NCBI GenBank assembly: GCA_028819215.1
Contig: JAPPMG010000019.1
Span: forward strand, 1 to 39,422
DNA: 39,422 bases
Direction of reading: 5' to 3'
From: Bryobacterales bacterium
GTDB lineage: Bacteria; Acidobacteriota; Terriglobia; Bryobacterales; UBA6623
Shown: piece after piece, positions 25,420-34,248 of the stretch
Layout: every line of letters begins with the position of its first letter
Position numbering within the stretch: the first letter of the stretch is position 1
Program-made: the position numbers and the translations under genes
Notes under the pieces: generated by a model
Told to the model about the DNA's origin: nothing
The model's input: the letters and a program-made list of their open reading frames with translations, nothing else
Databases searched by the model: none

Positions 25420-26076
25420 TCACTCTCTTGTTCCGACGTCTCTGGAAGCCAGGATGGACTGCAGTCCTGCGAAGGAACGGAAGTCCCGTCCCAGCACAAG
25501 GACCCTGCATCCGGCCGCTCTCGCTCCAGCCCCGTCGGTTTCCGGACGGTTTCCGATGTGCAACAGGCTCTCGGGCTGGAGGTCGAGATCGCGAAGGACA
25601 CGCCTGAACGGCTCGGGACTCGGCTTGAGATAGCCGAGTCGCTCGCCGGAGTAGATCGCGTCGAAGCGGTCAAGCAGGCCGAGGCTGGCAAGCTTGTGCG
25701 TGGGCTCGAAGTCCGATAGAGCGACTTGCGATTCGAATCGGGCCCTGAAGTCGCGCAGCGCCGTGGCGACCCCGGGGCGGGCCCCCAGCGCAGCGATTCC
25801 AGGCGACAGCCAGGCCTGCTCAAGGGCCACGCGCTCCTCGATGCTGGCTTCGTCGGTCTCAAGGCGCCCGCCGTTGGCGCGGACCTGTTCCATGCGCTTG
25901 CGAAACCGGAGCATCCGGGAAGCCGCTCTCCATGCGGGAATCGCATTCCCCTTCAGCGAAGCCGACAGGACTGCCAGCCAGAATCGAGTCGTCAGACTGC
26001 GAGGGGAGTAGAGAGTGCCGTCGACGTCCCAGCTGACGGCACGCACAGCTCCGATGTCGATTTCCTCGGAGGGCAT
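25420..26076 (-). CDS. HAD-superfamily hydrolase
   Basis: A 218-residue HAD protein. Motif I is SWDVDGTLYSP (Asp17 nucleophile, Asp19). Motif II is ALSDFE, motif III is LGYLKPSPEPF (Lys) and motif IV is HIGNRPETDGAGARAAG. The usual first Asp of motif IV is Asn here, while the second remains. It would act as a small-molecule phosphatase. It reads divergently from the methyltransferase-like gene at 26108 (31 bases apart) and is convergent with the GH3-type gene, which fits a role in the same pathway. Confidence 0.88.
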   Translation of the reverse strand: MPSEEIDIGAVRAVSWDVDGTLYSPRSLTTRFWLAVLSASLKGNAIPAWRAASRMLRFRKRMEQVRANGGRLETDEASIEERVALEQAWLSPGIAALGARPGVATALRDFRARFESQVALSDFEPTHKLASLGLLDRFDAIYSGERLGYLKPSPEPFRRVLRDLDLQPESLLHIGNRPETDGAGARAAGCRVLVLGRDFRSFAGLQSILASRDVGTRE

Positions 26077-26107
26077 GCCGACAAGGCCTCGGTGTTACTG
26101 TACCGCT

Positions 26108-26926
26108 ATGCACCTCTCGGGTCCCCTGTCGCGTCAGTTCGACCCAGCAAGCGTGCCCGATGCCGAGTCAACGGGCGAGGTGAACTGGTCTCGCTTCAAT
26201 GCCAATTTCGAGCAGCTGCTTGGCACGGACTGGCGGGAGGTCAACAGGCATGCCGAGTGTTCGCTGGGGTGGCGCCTGATACGGCTGTATCTCTCGTTCC
26301 TGCAACAGCGGCGCAACGCGATCCTAGACTTCGAGGGCAAGCTTCGCGTATTCTCCCGCCTGAGACTGCCCCCGAATCCGAGCATCGTCCATTTCGGAGC
26401 CGAGGCCGGCTGGGAAGCAGCTCTGCTGCAGGCACTGTTCGGCGACAAGGGCAGAGTGTTGCTCATCGACAGCGATCCCGTGGCATACCAGCGCTTCACT
26501 CAGTCGCCCCAGAGAGTCCGGGTACGCGCCCCTCGAGGAAGCAAGCTGCGATGGATCGACATCATTCGCGACCCGGCGCGGATGGAGTATGTCCGCGAGG
26601 ATTTCTTCCGGATGGAAGCGCCGGGATCCTTCGATGTCGGCATCGACTGGGGTCTGATCGAGCACTACGATGATCCGGGCAAGCAATCGCTGATCTCGCT
26701 GTTCCGCAACTTTATCGGGCCGCAAGGGGTGCAAATCTCCTCCTGCCCACGAGACCGGCTGGCGGTGCGACTCTTCTATCGTGCCTTCTCCGAGGAATTG
26801 AACTTCGGGTACCGCGAGCTGATGACACTTCGGGAACTCTCCGCTCATGTCGAGCGCAGCGGCTGCCACGTCGAATCTCGGCATCGACTGCCTGCTCACA
26901 ATATCGTCGTCTATCGATTCAGCTAG
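26108..26926 (+). CDS. SAM-dependent methyltransferase-like protein
   Basis: A 272-residue protein from ATG 26108, with the frame open upstream into the HAD gene. A Rossmann pattern is visible: SIVHFGAEAGWEAALLQALF, then GRVLLIDSDPVAYQRF, then GSFDVGIDWGLIEHYDDPGKQ. The last element is the post-motif of class I methyltransferases. Motif I (FGAEAGWEA) departs from the D/E-x-G-x-G-x-G consensus, so S-adenosylmethionine use is probable but not certain. It closes the desaturase/acyltransferase/GH3 neighbourhood. A hairpin follows the stop. Confidence 0.7.
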   Translation: MHLSGPLSRQFDPASVPDAESTGEVNWSRFNANFEQLLGTDWREVNRHAECSLGWRLIRLYLSFLQQRRNAILDFEGKLRVFSRLRLPPNPSIVHFGAEAGWEAALLQALFGDKGRVLLIDSDPVAYQRFTQSPQRVRVRAPRGSKLRWIDIIRDPARMEYVREDFFRMEAPGSFDVGIDWGLIEHYDDPGKQSLISLFRNFIGPQGVQISSCPRDRLAVRLFYRAFSEELNFGYRELMTLRELSAHVERSGCHVESRHRLPAHNIVVYRFS

Positions 26927-26934
26927 TCTGCCGG

Positions 26935-26959
26935 GCGGGACTTTCTAGGTCAGTCCCGC
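26935..26959 (+). terminator. Hairpin after the methyltransferase-like gene
   Basis: GCGGGACT (26935-26942) pairs exactly with AGTCCCGC (26952-26959) over a 9-base loop, 9 bases after the stop. No T-run follows, so it is a weak terminator candidate. Confidence 0.4.
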
Positions 26960-27224
26960 TTCGAGCCGGGGCCGTCAGGCACTTCGGCTCCACAACCTGT
27001 CGTCATGATCTCGACCTCACCCTCAACCAATCATGAGTGCCGCTGATGTTTGCGCCGCAGCCGGGCCCGGGCCTAGTCAGCTTGTCCAGAAGCCAAGGCG
27101 CGATCTCCAAGAATATCGTTGCCTGGACGAGGGTTGCAGCGTCTGCCACTAGGAACTGGGCCGGGGGGAACCCCATAGTTCTGCAATGCTACTCAAGCGG
27201 TGACGCAGCTACGATGGAATCAAC
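26960..27224. other. Intergenic region with no supported gene
   Basis: A gap of about 265 bases between the end of the biosynthetic neighbourhood and the dehydrogenase. A 39-codon frame at 27033-27152 has no ribosome binding site and no recognisable product. No tRNA, repeat or convincing promoter was seen. The promoter of the dehydrogenase must lie here. Confidence 0.6.
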
Positions 27225-28607
27225 GTGCCAGCACACAGCGATCGACAAGGCGTGGCGCACGAAAGGATCGCGGCGCTGCTCGGCTCCCGGTGGTCGACCT
27301 CCCCATACGACATCGAGAGCCACTCGCACGACGAGTCGTTCCATCCGCCGGCAGCGCCGGACGCGGTGGTCTATCCGGAGTCAAACGAAGAGGTTTCATC
27401 CATCGTCAGAATCTGCGCCGAGCATGGTGTGCCGATCATTCCGTTCGGTGCCGGCACCGCAGTGGAGGGCCACGTCCAAGCCACCAGCGGGGGAATCTCC
27501 CTGGACCTGTCGCGCATGGATGCCGTGCTCGACTTGCAAGAGGACGATCTCGACTGCCGCGTCCAGGCAGGCATCCGGCGGGTCGCCCTCAACGACCGGC
27601 TGGAGAAGCACGGCTTGTGGCTGCCCATAGACCCGGGGGCCGACGCCTCGGTTGGCGGCATGGCCGCCACTGGCGCGTCCGGCACGACCACCGTCAGGTA
27701 CGGCACCATCCGCGAGAACATCCTCGGCCTGACCTGCGTGCTTGCCGATGGGCGCGTCCTGCGGACCGGGGGGCGCGCCCGCAAGTCGTCGGCAGGTTAC
27801 GACCTGACGAAGCTCCTGCTCGGCTCGGAGGGCACGCTCGGCATCATCACCGAGGTGCAACTGAGGCTACACCCGCTGCCCGAATGCGTGTCAGCGGCGG
27901 TATGCAGCTTCGAGACCATCGAGCAGTGTGCGAACTCGGTCATTGAGATCCTCCAGTCCGGACTTCCTGTCGCCCGCTGCGAGTTATTGGACGTAGCCTC
28001 GATGCGGGCTGTGAACAACTACGCGAACCTGCACTACCCGCCGGCCCCCACGATGTTCTTCGAGTTCCACGGTACTGCGGCCAGCGTCGCCGAGCAGGCG
28101 GAGCGAGCCGGCGAGATCGCCGCCGACCACGGAGGCGGCGATTTCCAATGGACGCTGGAACGGGAGAAACGGGACAAGCTCTGGAACGCCCGCCACCACG
28201 CCTATTACGCCATCAAGGCCCTCCGTCCCGGATCGTACGGATGGGTCAGCGACGTTTGCGTCCCGCTGTCCAAACTGGCCGAATGTATCGCAGCGGCAAG
28301 CGACGACATCCAGCAAGCGGGACTGGTCGCACCCATGCTTGGGCACGTCGGCGACGGGAATTTCCACGCTGTATATCTGATCGATCCAAGCGACAAGGAC
28401 GAGTTCGAGCGCGCCAACCGCGTGAACGAGCGCATGACCGAGCGGGCGCTCGCAATGGGTGGCACCTGCACGGGCGAACACGGCATCGGAATCGGCAAGC
28501 AGCGCGCCCTCCAGGCGCAGCACGGGGAAGGAGTCGAGGTGATGCGGGCCATCAAGACCGCACTCGACCCCGCCGGGATACTCAACCCGGGCAAGATTCT
28601 CGCCTAG
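27225..28607 (+). CDS. FAD-linked D-2-hydroxyacid (D-lactate/glycolate-type) dehydrogenase
   Basis: A 460-residue protein starting at GTG 27225. The PCMH-type FAD domain (about 35-215) has PFGAGTAVEGH, GADASVGGMAATGASGTTTVRYG and YDLTKLLLGSEGTLGIIT. The FAD-oxidase C-terminal domain has GHVGDGNFHAVY and GGTCTGEHGIGIGKQ, supplying the metal- and substrate-binding His residues. It oxidises a D-2-hydroxyacid and passes electrons to the respiratory chain. D-lactate is the most common substrate in this group (LDHD-like), with glycolate (GlcD) the alternative. No GlcE/GlcF partners are adjacent, which favours the stand-alone D-lactate type. Confidence 0.9.
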   Translation: MPAHSDRQGVAHERIAALLGSRWSTSPYDIESHSHDESFHPPAAPDAVVYPESNEEVSSIVRICAEHGVPIIPFGAGTAVEGHVQATSGGISLDLSRMDAVLDLQEDDLDCRVQAGIRRVALNDRLEKHGLWLPIDPGADASVGGMAATGASGTTTVRYGTIRENILGLTCVLADGRVLRTGGRARKSSAGYDLTKLLLGSEGTLGIITEVQLRLHPLPECVSAAVCSFETIEQCANSVIEILQSGLPVARCELLDVASMRAVNNYANLHYPPAPTMFFEFHGTAASVAEQAERAGEIAADHGGGDFQWTLEREKRDKLWNARHHAYYAIKALRPGSYGWVSDVCVPLSKLAECIAAASDDIQQAGLVAPMLGHVGDGNFHAVYLIDPSDKDEFERANRVNERMTERALAMGGTCTGEHGIGIGKQRALQAQHGEGVEVMRAIKTALDPAGILNPGKILA

Positions 28608-28637
28608 AGCCCGCGATCAGCGAACCCGGATCGCCAG

Positions 28638-30149
28638 CTAGCGACTGCGTCCGCGCGACCGGATCCTGTCCAGAGCTTGCTCCAAGCGCATCGCGACGAT
28701 CGGGTGCTCGTCGTAGACGTTGCGTTTCTCCGACGGATCGATCTCGAGATCGAAGAGTTGGTAGGGACGCTCGAACGGCTTGCCCGCTGGCTTTTCCCTG
28801 CCCCCCGACCCATTCCCCGCCACCAGCTTCCAGCGGCCGTCGCGGATGGCGAACATCCCGCTGCCGGAATGGTGGATCACGGGCGCACGAGGTCTGGCCC
28901 AGTCCTTGCCTTGCAACAGCGGCAGCAAGCTGAAGCTGTCTTCCGCAACGTCTTCGGGCAGATCCGCGCCAACGATTTCTGCCACGGTCGCGAAGACGTC
29001 CGTGAGACCTATGGTGCGAGTTTGGATCGAGCCTGGCTCGACCGTGCCGGGCCAGCGCACAAAGAATGGCACTCTGTGCCCGGCTTCCCAAATATCCGCC
29101 TTGGTGCCGCGAAAGACATAGTTGGACGTGTGGTTGAGCGACCGGAAGGCTTGGATGGTCTCGTCATCGGTGTGGTCCTTTTCCGAGACGCCATCCAATC
29201 GATACATGAACGAGCCGTTGTCGGACGTGAAGATCACAAGCGTCTCCTCGCCGATTCCAGCGTCGTCAATCGCCTTGATGATGCCGCCCAGGGCCGCATC
29301 GACGTGCACGATGAAGTCCCCGTACGGGCCGAGATCGGTCTTGCCCACGAACCGCTTGCCCGGCCAGACGGGCTTGTGAGGCGCTGTCAGCGGCACGTAC
29401 AGCAGAAACTTGCGCTCTTGACGGACCTGACGCTGGATGAAGTCTGCCGACTCCTCCACCAGCCGATCCAGCACGCCGACCGGGTCTAGGTCCTTGGCGA
29501 GTTCGCCCGCGCGCATGAAGCGCGGGAATTTCAGGCCCGGCTGGCTGCCTAGGGGCAGGCCCGTGATCTTGCCGTCGCGAATGTAGACGTACGGTGGGAA
29601 GTCGAGCGACGCCGGAATGATGAACGAGTCGTCGAAACCGTGCGTGTGCGGGCCATCGTCGATCGGCCCGTTGAAATCGAATCCGCCGGCCGCATCCTTG
29701 GCAAACCCGAGGCCCAAATGCCACTTGCCGACAACGGCCGTGCGGTAGCCCCTCGCTCGGAGGAATGTGCCGATCGTCTCCCGGTCTGCTGCCAGCAAGG
29801 GCTCGCCATAGCCGTTCAGTACTCCCCGCTTGAGCCGCGTGCGCCAAGCGTACCGCCCCGTGATCAAGCCGTAGCGAGTGGGCGTGCAGACCCCGGACGG
29901 CGTATGGGCATCGACGAACGCCATGCCCTGACCGGCCAAGCGATCAAGGTTAGGCGTAGGGATCTGCGACTGCGGATTGAGATAGGCGACATCTCCGAAT
30001 CCAAGGTCGTCAGCAAGGATGACAACCACGTTTGGGTCGCTCGCCAGTGCCGCACCGACTGTGCATAGGCCCAGCCCGGCCAAGCGTAACAAAGCGTTTC
30101 TAGTCAGTTCGCGCAAAACAGCACTATTCTGGCAGACCGCAGCGGACAC
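28638..30149 (-). CDS. Arylsulfatase-family sulfatase (Cys-type formylglycine)
   Basis: A 503-residue protein. The first in-frame start is GTG 30149. The hydrophobic leader (LLRLAGLGLCTVGAALA, about 21-37) looks like a signal peptide, so the true start may be further in. VVVILADDLGFGD supplies two metal Asp. SGVCTPTRYGLITGRY holds the Cys88-x-Pro-x-Arg92 formylglycine site, and VVGKWHLG and TSDNGSF complete the active site. It should hydrolyse sulfate esters of a glycan or aryl compound in the periplasm. It is the intact counterpart of the remnant near 1 kb. No sulfatase-maturing enzyme is in the window. Confidence 0.93.
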   Translation of the reverse strand: MSAAVCQNSAVLRELTRNALLRLAGLGLCTVGAALASDPNVVVILADDLGFGDVAYLNPQSQIPTPNLDRLAGQGMAFVDAHTPSGVCTPTRYGLITGRYAWRTRLKRGVLNGYGEPLLAADRETIGTFLRARGYRTAVVGKWHLGLGFAKDAAGGFDFNGPIDDGPHTHGFDDSFIIPASLDFPPYVYIRDGKITGLPLGSQPGLKFPRFMRAGELAKDLDPVGVLDRLVEESADFIQRQVRQERKFLLYVPLTAPHKPVWPGKRFVGKTDLGPYGDFIVHVDAALGGIIKAIDDAGIGEETLVIFTSDNGSFMYRLDGVSEKDHTDDETIQAFRSLNHTSNYVFRGTKADIWEAGHRVPFFVRWPGTVEPGSIQTRTIGLTDVFATVAEIVGADLPEDVAEDSFSLLPLLQGKDWARPRAPVIHHSGSGMFAIRDGRWKLVAGNGSGGREKPAGKPFERPYQLFDLEIDPSEKRNVYDEHPIVAMRLEQALDRIRSRGRSR

Positions 30150-30170
30150 TCGCCACGCCGCCTACCGTCA

Positions 30171-30193
30171 CAGCGGTCGCGTCGCGACCGCTG
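30171..30193. repeat. 23-base near-perfect palindrome
   Basis: CAGCGGTCGCG at 30171-30181 is reverse-complementary to 30183-30193, with a single T between. It lies between the lipoprotein stop and the sulfatase start, both on the minus strand. It could form a 9-bp hairpin with a 5-base loop, but no T-run follows, so it could equally be an operator for the sulfatase gene. Confidence 0.5.
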
Positions 30194-30234
30194 CACAAGG
30201 CGGCCGCGCTAATCGAATCTGGATCTGGACCGTC

Positions 30235-31119
30235 CTAGTCCGTCTTCTTGATCTTGCGCTTGCCGGACATGTCCCGGCGCTCGTTCTCAAGGTCGAACTC
30301 GAAATCTTCCATCAGCTCGGCAAGATCCTCGTTCTCACGGTGAGGCTCGGCCCACTTGTCGGCCAAGTCGACCACGAACGTGCGCACCTTGGGCTCGTTG
30401 ATGTTCTCGCGGTCAAACATGATCGCGATGTCCAGCAGGGTCCTGGCGATGCCGAAGCGAACCCGGTCAGCACCAGCCTCGATCGGGCCGGACGCCTCCC
30501 CGCCGAGATCGGCCACGTCCTTACCTGTCAGTCCGGCGACCGCAAGGAATATCCCGCGCGTCAGGGTCTGGCTCTCCATCGCAGCCCCGCGGGTGTCTAC
30601 CTTGTTGCCGCCCTCGACACTCGCCAACATCGGCGAGACCGACGCGTTGCCGTCCGGCAGCGGGAAGTCGAACATGACCGTCGCTTGCTCGCCAATCAGA
30701 TTGTCGAGATCGCCAACGTCTTCCGCGAAGTCGATCGCATGAACCTTGGTACGGCGACGATAGTCGCTGACCAATGGCTGGAAGTCCTCGATCACAGCGT
30801 CGTTTATTTCCATGCCTTCAGCGAAGGCGTCCGCCAGCTCGTCATAGCCGTAGGCCAAACCTGCCCGCATCGCTGCCAGCCACAGCGTAGCCTTGGTGCC
30901 GGCATCGCCCGGCGCCCCGGCTGCCTCGCTGAGCTGTTCGACGGTCTTCGCGTAGTCGCCTATCGCGAGATTGTCGACAGCGGCTTGCACGAGCCATTCC
31001 GGCGTACCCTGGCGCGGACCCGCCGGTTCGCCCGAGCAGGACAGGCCCAGCAAGCCGACTAGGGCCAGCGTCAAGCCCAGATAGATCGGCGAATTGGAAC
31101 GGTAGTAGCGTTGCAACAT
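30235..31119 (-). CDS. Putative helical lipoprotein of unknown function
   Basis: A 294-residue protein from ATG 31119, chosen because a strong AGAGGAGGT Shine-Dalgarno sequence lies upstream; the open frame continues to 31173. A membrane leader (PIYLGLTLALVGLLGLSC) ends in Cys28 with a lipobox-like context (G-L-S-C), so lipid attachment is plausible though the -3 residue is atypical. The mature protein is largely helical (NLAIGDYAKTVEQLSEAA, LADAFAEGMEIND) with a segment VDTRGAAMESQTLTRGIFLAVAGLTGKDV and an acidic then lysine-rich end (MSGKRKIKKTD). I do not recognise the family. Confidence 0.7.
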   Translation of the reverse strand: MLQRYYRSNSPIYLGLTLALVGLLGLSCSGEPAGPRQGTPEWLVQAAVDNLAIGDYAKTVEQLSEAAGAPGDAGTKATLWLAAMRAGLAYGYDELADAFAEGMEINDAVIEDFQPLVSDYRRRTKVHAIDFAEDVGDLDNLIGEQATVMFDFPLPDGNASVSPMLASVEGGNKVDTRGAAMESQTLTRGIFLAVAGLTGKDVADLGGEASGPIEAGADRVRFGIARTLLDIAIMFDRENINEPKVRTFVVDLADKWAEPHRENEDLAELMEDFEFDLENERRDMSGKRKIKKTD

Positions 31120-31126
31120 GTGCGAT

Positions 31127-31135
31127 ACCTCCTCT
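31127..31135 (-). promoter_or_regulatory. Strong Shine-Dalgarno sequence for the lipoprotein gene
   Basis: AGAGGAGGT on the minus strand ends 7 bases before ATG 31119. It decides the start against the upstream in-frame codons to 31173. Confidence 0.75.
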
Positions 31136-31231
31136 TCGCGCATAAGTCTCTCAATTCGCCGGAGCGATTGCAACCCCTTTCGCGCGATCCCCGTCGTGGC
31201 GGCCGGGGCTGTCCGCTATGATTCAACCCGG

Positions 31232-31819
31232 GTGGCGTCGGCGGGGCCAGAACAGCAGGCGATCGAGGCTTCAGGCTACGTCTTGGTCGGCGGTCGCAGC
31301 TCCCGCTTCGGCTCTCCCAAAGCGCTGCACTTGGTGGATGGTCGTGCGATGGCATTGCGCGTGGCCGAAGCGCTCGCCAGCCGCGTGAAGGCGGTGACGT
31401 TGGTAGGAGATCCGGACCAATACGCAGTTCTGGGAATGCCGGTGATCGGGGATCGAATCGAGCGAGCCGGTCCATTGGCGGGCATCGTGGCGGCTTTGCA
31501 ACACAGTCCGCAGGAGTGGTGCATTGTGGCCGCTTGCGACATGCCCTTCGTCAGCCCGGGCCTAGTAGACCAGCTGCTGGGCGCGGCGGGCACAGCCAGC
31601 GTTGATGCGATCATCCCGCAGACCCCAGACGGGCGGCTGCAGCCGCTGTTCGCGGCCTATGCCAAGTCCGGGTCGGCACCGTTGGAGCGCACGCTACTTC
31701 GCGGCACACGGAAGGTTACCGAGGCTCTGGAGTGCGTGAGCTGGGCGAAGCTGTCCGTCGATGACGCACGGTCGTTCGCAAACGTTAACCGGCCGAGCGA
31801 CCTGTCGGCGACGGGTTGA
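31232..31819 (+). CDS. mobA: Molybdenum cofactor guanylyltransferase
   Basis: About 195 residues from GTG 31232. The frame opens at 31118, but that part overlaps the lipoprotein gene's start, and the start is not certain. The N-terminal loop YVLVGGRSSRFGSPKAL is the nucleotide-binding G-x-x-x-x-R-x-G-x-x-K of MobA-type transferases. ERAGPLAGIVAAL and AACDMPFVSPGLVDQLL supply the metal-binding Asp and the base-contacting region. It adds GMP to molybdopterin for molybdoenzymes of the DMSO-reductase type. No other cofactor gene is near, which is common for mobA. Confidence 0.85.
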   Translation: MASAGPEQQAIEASGYVLVGGRSSRFGSPKALHLVDGRAMALRVAEALASRVKAVTLVGDPDQYAVLGMPVIGDRIERAGPLAGIVAALQHSPQEWCIVAACDMPFVSPGLVDQLLGAAGTASVDAIIPQTPDGRLQPLFAAYAKSGSAPLERTLLRGTRKVTEALECVSWAKLSVDDARSFANVNRPSDLSATG

Positions 31820-31829
31820 GCAGGACCGC

Positions 31830-32981
31830 TCAACTCGCGAGCGCGCCGTCCAGCCGGTCCAGATCCGCAGCGTTGTTGAAAAAGTGGGGCGAGACCCGCA
31901 GATTGCCCTGGCGGACCGAGACAACGACTCTCGCGTCTTCCAGGCGCCGGCGCAGCGACGCGCTGTCGCGCTGGCTGAACGCGGCAGTCACGATGTGCGA
32001 CCCGCCTTTTCCGTCGGCACCGGAACTCAAGACCCCTCCGTGCGCGGTCAGAATGCCTCGGCATCGCTGGGCCAGACCCAAGACACGCCGTTCTATCGAT
32101 TGCTGACCGCACTCCAGAATCAGATCCAAGCTGGCCTCCAGGGCGAAAAGCGGCGCGAAGGCTTGGACTCCCCCCTCGTACATCGCCGCTTCGTCGGGCA
32201 AGACCGGCCGGCCGTGGTGCAGGCTCTCAAAGTCCCTCCAATCCCGGTGGCTGCGCCAGCTGACGACGCTCGGCGCTAGCCAGGCCCGCGTTGCGGCGGG
32301 CACGTAGGCGAAGCCCGCTCCGGCCGGAGCCATCAGCCACTTGTATCCATGTGCGACGAGGAAGTCGACGGGTGTTGAACCAAGGTCCAAGCTCAAGGCT
32401 CCAACCGTTTGCGTCGCATCGACACACAGCAAGACACCGCGACGGCGGAGTTCGGGAGCCAGCGCAGCCAGAGGTGCCCGCAACCCGTTGGAATAGTTCA
32501 CCGAGCTGAGCAGCACCAGCCGCGCGCGCGGGCCGATGGCGTCGAGAATCTGATCCGGATCCAAGGCGCCGGCCGGGGTGGGCAGCGCCCGAAAGCGTAC
32601 TCCCTTGCTGTCCAGCAGGCTGGGAGCGTACTGGTTGTTCGGGAACTCGTGCTGGAAGCTAATGACCTCGTCACCGGCGCGCCAGTCGATTCCCTGCAGG
32701 AACCACGACAAGCCAGCCCCGGCGTTGGGACAGAACGCGATGTCGTCCGCCCGGGCTCTGATCAGGCGGGCAATCTTGCCTCGAATTCGGTCGAGACGGT
32801 CGAACCACGTCGGAAAGTCGAGCGCGGCCGACTCGTCACGGGCGCGGAAGTGGTCGCTGATCGCTTGGACGCCGGTTGAGGGGATCGGCCCGAATGCGGC
32901 TGAGTTCAGGTGCGCCCACGAATTCAGCACGGGAAACAATTCGCGCAGGGCGGCCCAATCGGGCTCGTGCATCGAGTCCAT
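31830..32981 (-). CDS. Class V aminotransferase-family PLP enzyme
   Basis: A 383-residue PLP enzyme of the cysteine desulfurase/isopenicillin N epimerase/kynureninase group. AHLNSAAFGPIP is the N-terminal signature. IAFCPNAGAGLSWFLQG, FQHEFPNNQY, SSVNYSNG, LLCVDATQTVGAL and VDFLVAHGYKWLMAP follow, the last holding the PLP Lys at about 213. The C-terminal domain ends VRQGNLRVSPHFFNNAADLDRL, typical of the epimerase-like branch. The family lacks one clear activity, so no substrate is given. It converges with mobA (10 bases between stops) and is divergent from the glycosidase-like gene. Confidence 0.88.
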   Translation of the reverse strand: MDSMHEPDWAALRELFPVLNSWAHLNSAAFGPIPSTGVQAISDHFRARDESAALDFPTWFDRLDRIRGKIARLIRARADDIAFCPNAGAGLSWFLQGIDWRAGDEVISFQHEFPNNQYAPSLLDSKGVRFRALPTPAGALDPDQILDAIGPRARLVLLSSVNYSNGLRAPLAALAPELRRRGVLLCVDATQTVGALSLDLGSTPVDFLVAHGYKWLMAPAGAGFAYVPAATRAWLAPSVVSWRSHRDWRDFESLHHGRPVLPDEAAMYEGGVQAFAPLFALEASLDLILECGQQSIERRVLGLAQRCRGILTAHGGVLSSGADGKGGSHIVTAAFSQRDSASLRRRLEDARVVVSVRQGNLRVSPHFFNNAADLDRLDGALAS

Positions 32982-33105
32982 ACTTCTTATTCAACGCCAA
33001 GAACTCGGGCCGCCGCATGTGGCGGCAAGGGCCTGAGCGCTCCGGGCGAGGCGGACCTAGCGGCGAGAGGGTATCATTGCGTGGCATGGAAGGCGCCGCG
33101 GCCCT

Positions 33106-34248
33106 ATGTCAGTGACGCGAAGGCAGGTGTTGTCCTCGGTCCTAGGGCTGAGTGCAGTTGCCGATGCTTCTGCGGCGAGCCGCACCACGCAGGCGAGTCC
33201 GGCAGGATTCTTCACTCTTGACCGGCGGGATGAGCGCTGGTGGCTGGTCACGCCCGAGGGGAAGCCCTTCTTCTCGCTGGGCCTGAATCACATCGACCCT
33301 GCCAGCCTGCGCTATCCAGAAAATATCCACATCTGGCGGGAGAAGTACGGCGGCAGCACCGTCCGATGGATCCAGGAATCGGTCACCCCCAACCTCAAGC
33401 GCTGGGGTTTCAATACCGTTGGCTGGGTGCAAGAAGTGACCGTGCGTAAGTGGCGGCATTCGCGCCCGTTTACCAACGACGAGTACCGCGCACTCGGCCT
33501 GCCGTTCTGCCACTTGCTGCCATTCATGGAATCGCACCAGTGGGAGCAGCACACCCGCCATTTCGACTTCCGCAGCCGCGAATGGGAGGAGTGGGCGGAA
33601 TACGTGGCGCGCTCCCAGTGCGCGGAGCTGCGCGACGACCGCAACTTGATCGGCTACTTCTACAGCGACTGCCCCACTTGGACGCACGAGCGGCCCGAAA
33701 ACGCCTGGCGAGGTCCGATTTTCGACCCCGAGCTGCTGGACAGCCCGGCCGGGCGCAAGGAGCTCGCGGCACTGGCGCTGCGCTATTACCGGACAACGCA
33801 CGATGCGATCCGTCGCCATGACCCGCACCACTTGATCTTCGGGGACCGCTACGAAGCCAACGCACCTATCGCCATGGAAGTCGTCGAAGCCGCCCTTGAG
33901 TACGTGGACGTGCTCTCGTTCCAAGACTTTAGAAGCCCGGCAGAGCACCTGTCGCAATGGCACTCCAAGACCGGAAAGCCGGTCTTGCTGGCCGATGCCG
34001 CCGGGATCGAGAGGCCGATGCCTCAAGCGGGGTTTGTGCCCAACAACGGCCGCTGGTATGCCGAGGTGCTGGCGGAACTGCGTCGGAATCCGGGTTGCGT
34101 CGGCTTCCATCTCTGTGGCGCGTACCAGCGCAACAAGGCCCGTCGGCGCGGATTGCTGGACGAGTTGGAGAGACCGGACGAGGCCCAGCTGGCGCTGATC
34201 ACGGAGGCGAACGGACAGACATCCCGCTGGGTGCGGGAGCAATTCTGA
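33106..34248 (+). CDS. Tat-exported agarase/glycosidase-like TIM-barrel protein
   Basis: A 380-residue protein with a twin-arginine leader (VTRRQVLSSVLGLSAVADASA). The start DERWWLVTPEGKPFFSLGLNHIDP and NLKRWGFNTVGWV are the opening strands of agarase-like clan-A glycoside hydrolases. IGYFYSDCPTW stands where many relatives show an Asn-Glu acid/base pair, and HLIFGDRYEANAP and KPVLLADAAGIE follow. Because the Asn-Glu is not seen, hydrolase activity is uncertain. It would sit in the periplasm after export by TatA/TatC, whose genes lie at 37483-39268. The substrate is unknown. Confidence 0.72.
   Translation: MSVTRRQVLSSVLGLSAVADASAASRTTQASPAGFFTLDRRDERWWLVTPEGKPFFSLGLNHIDPASLRYPENIHIWREKYGGSTVRWIQESVTPNLKRWGFNTVGWVQEVTVRKWRHSRPFTNDEYRALGLPFCHLLPFMESHQWEQHTRHFDFRSREWEEWAEYVARSQCAELRDDRNLIGYFYSDCPTWTHERPENAWRGPIFDPELLDSPAGRKELAALALRYYRTTHDAIRRHDPHHLIFGDRYEANAPIAMEVVEAALEYVDVLSFQDFRSPAEHLSQWHSKTGKPVLLADAAGIERPMPQAGFVPNNGRWYAEVLAELRRNPGCVGFHLCGAYQRNKARRRGLLDELERPDEAQLALITEANGQTSRWVREQF

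Noticed and set aside
27033..27152. 39-codon Cys-containing frame in the gap before the dehydrogenase
   Set aside because: No ribosome binding site and no recognisable pattern; too short to support.
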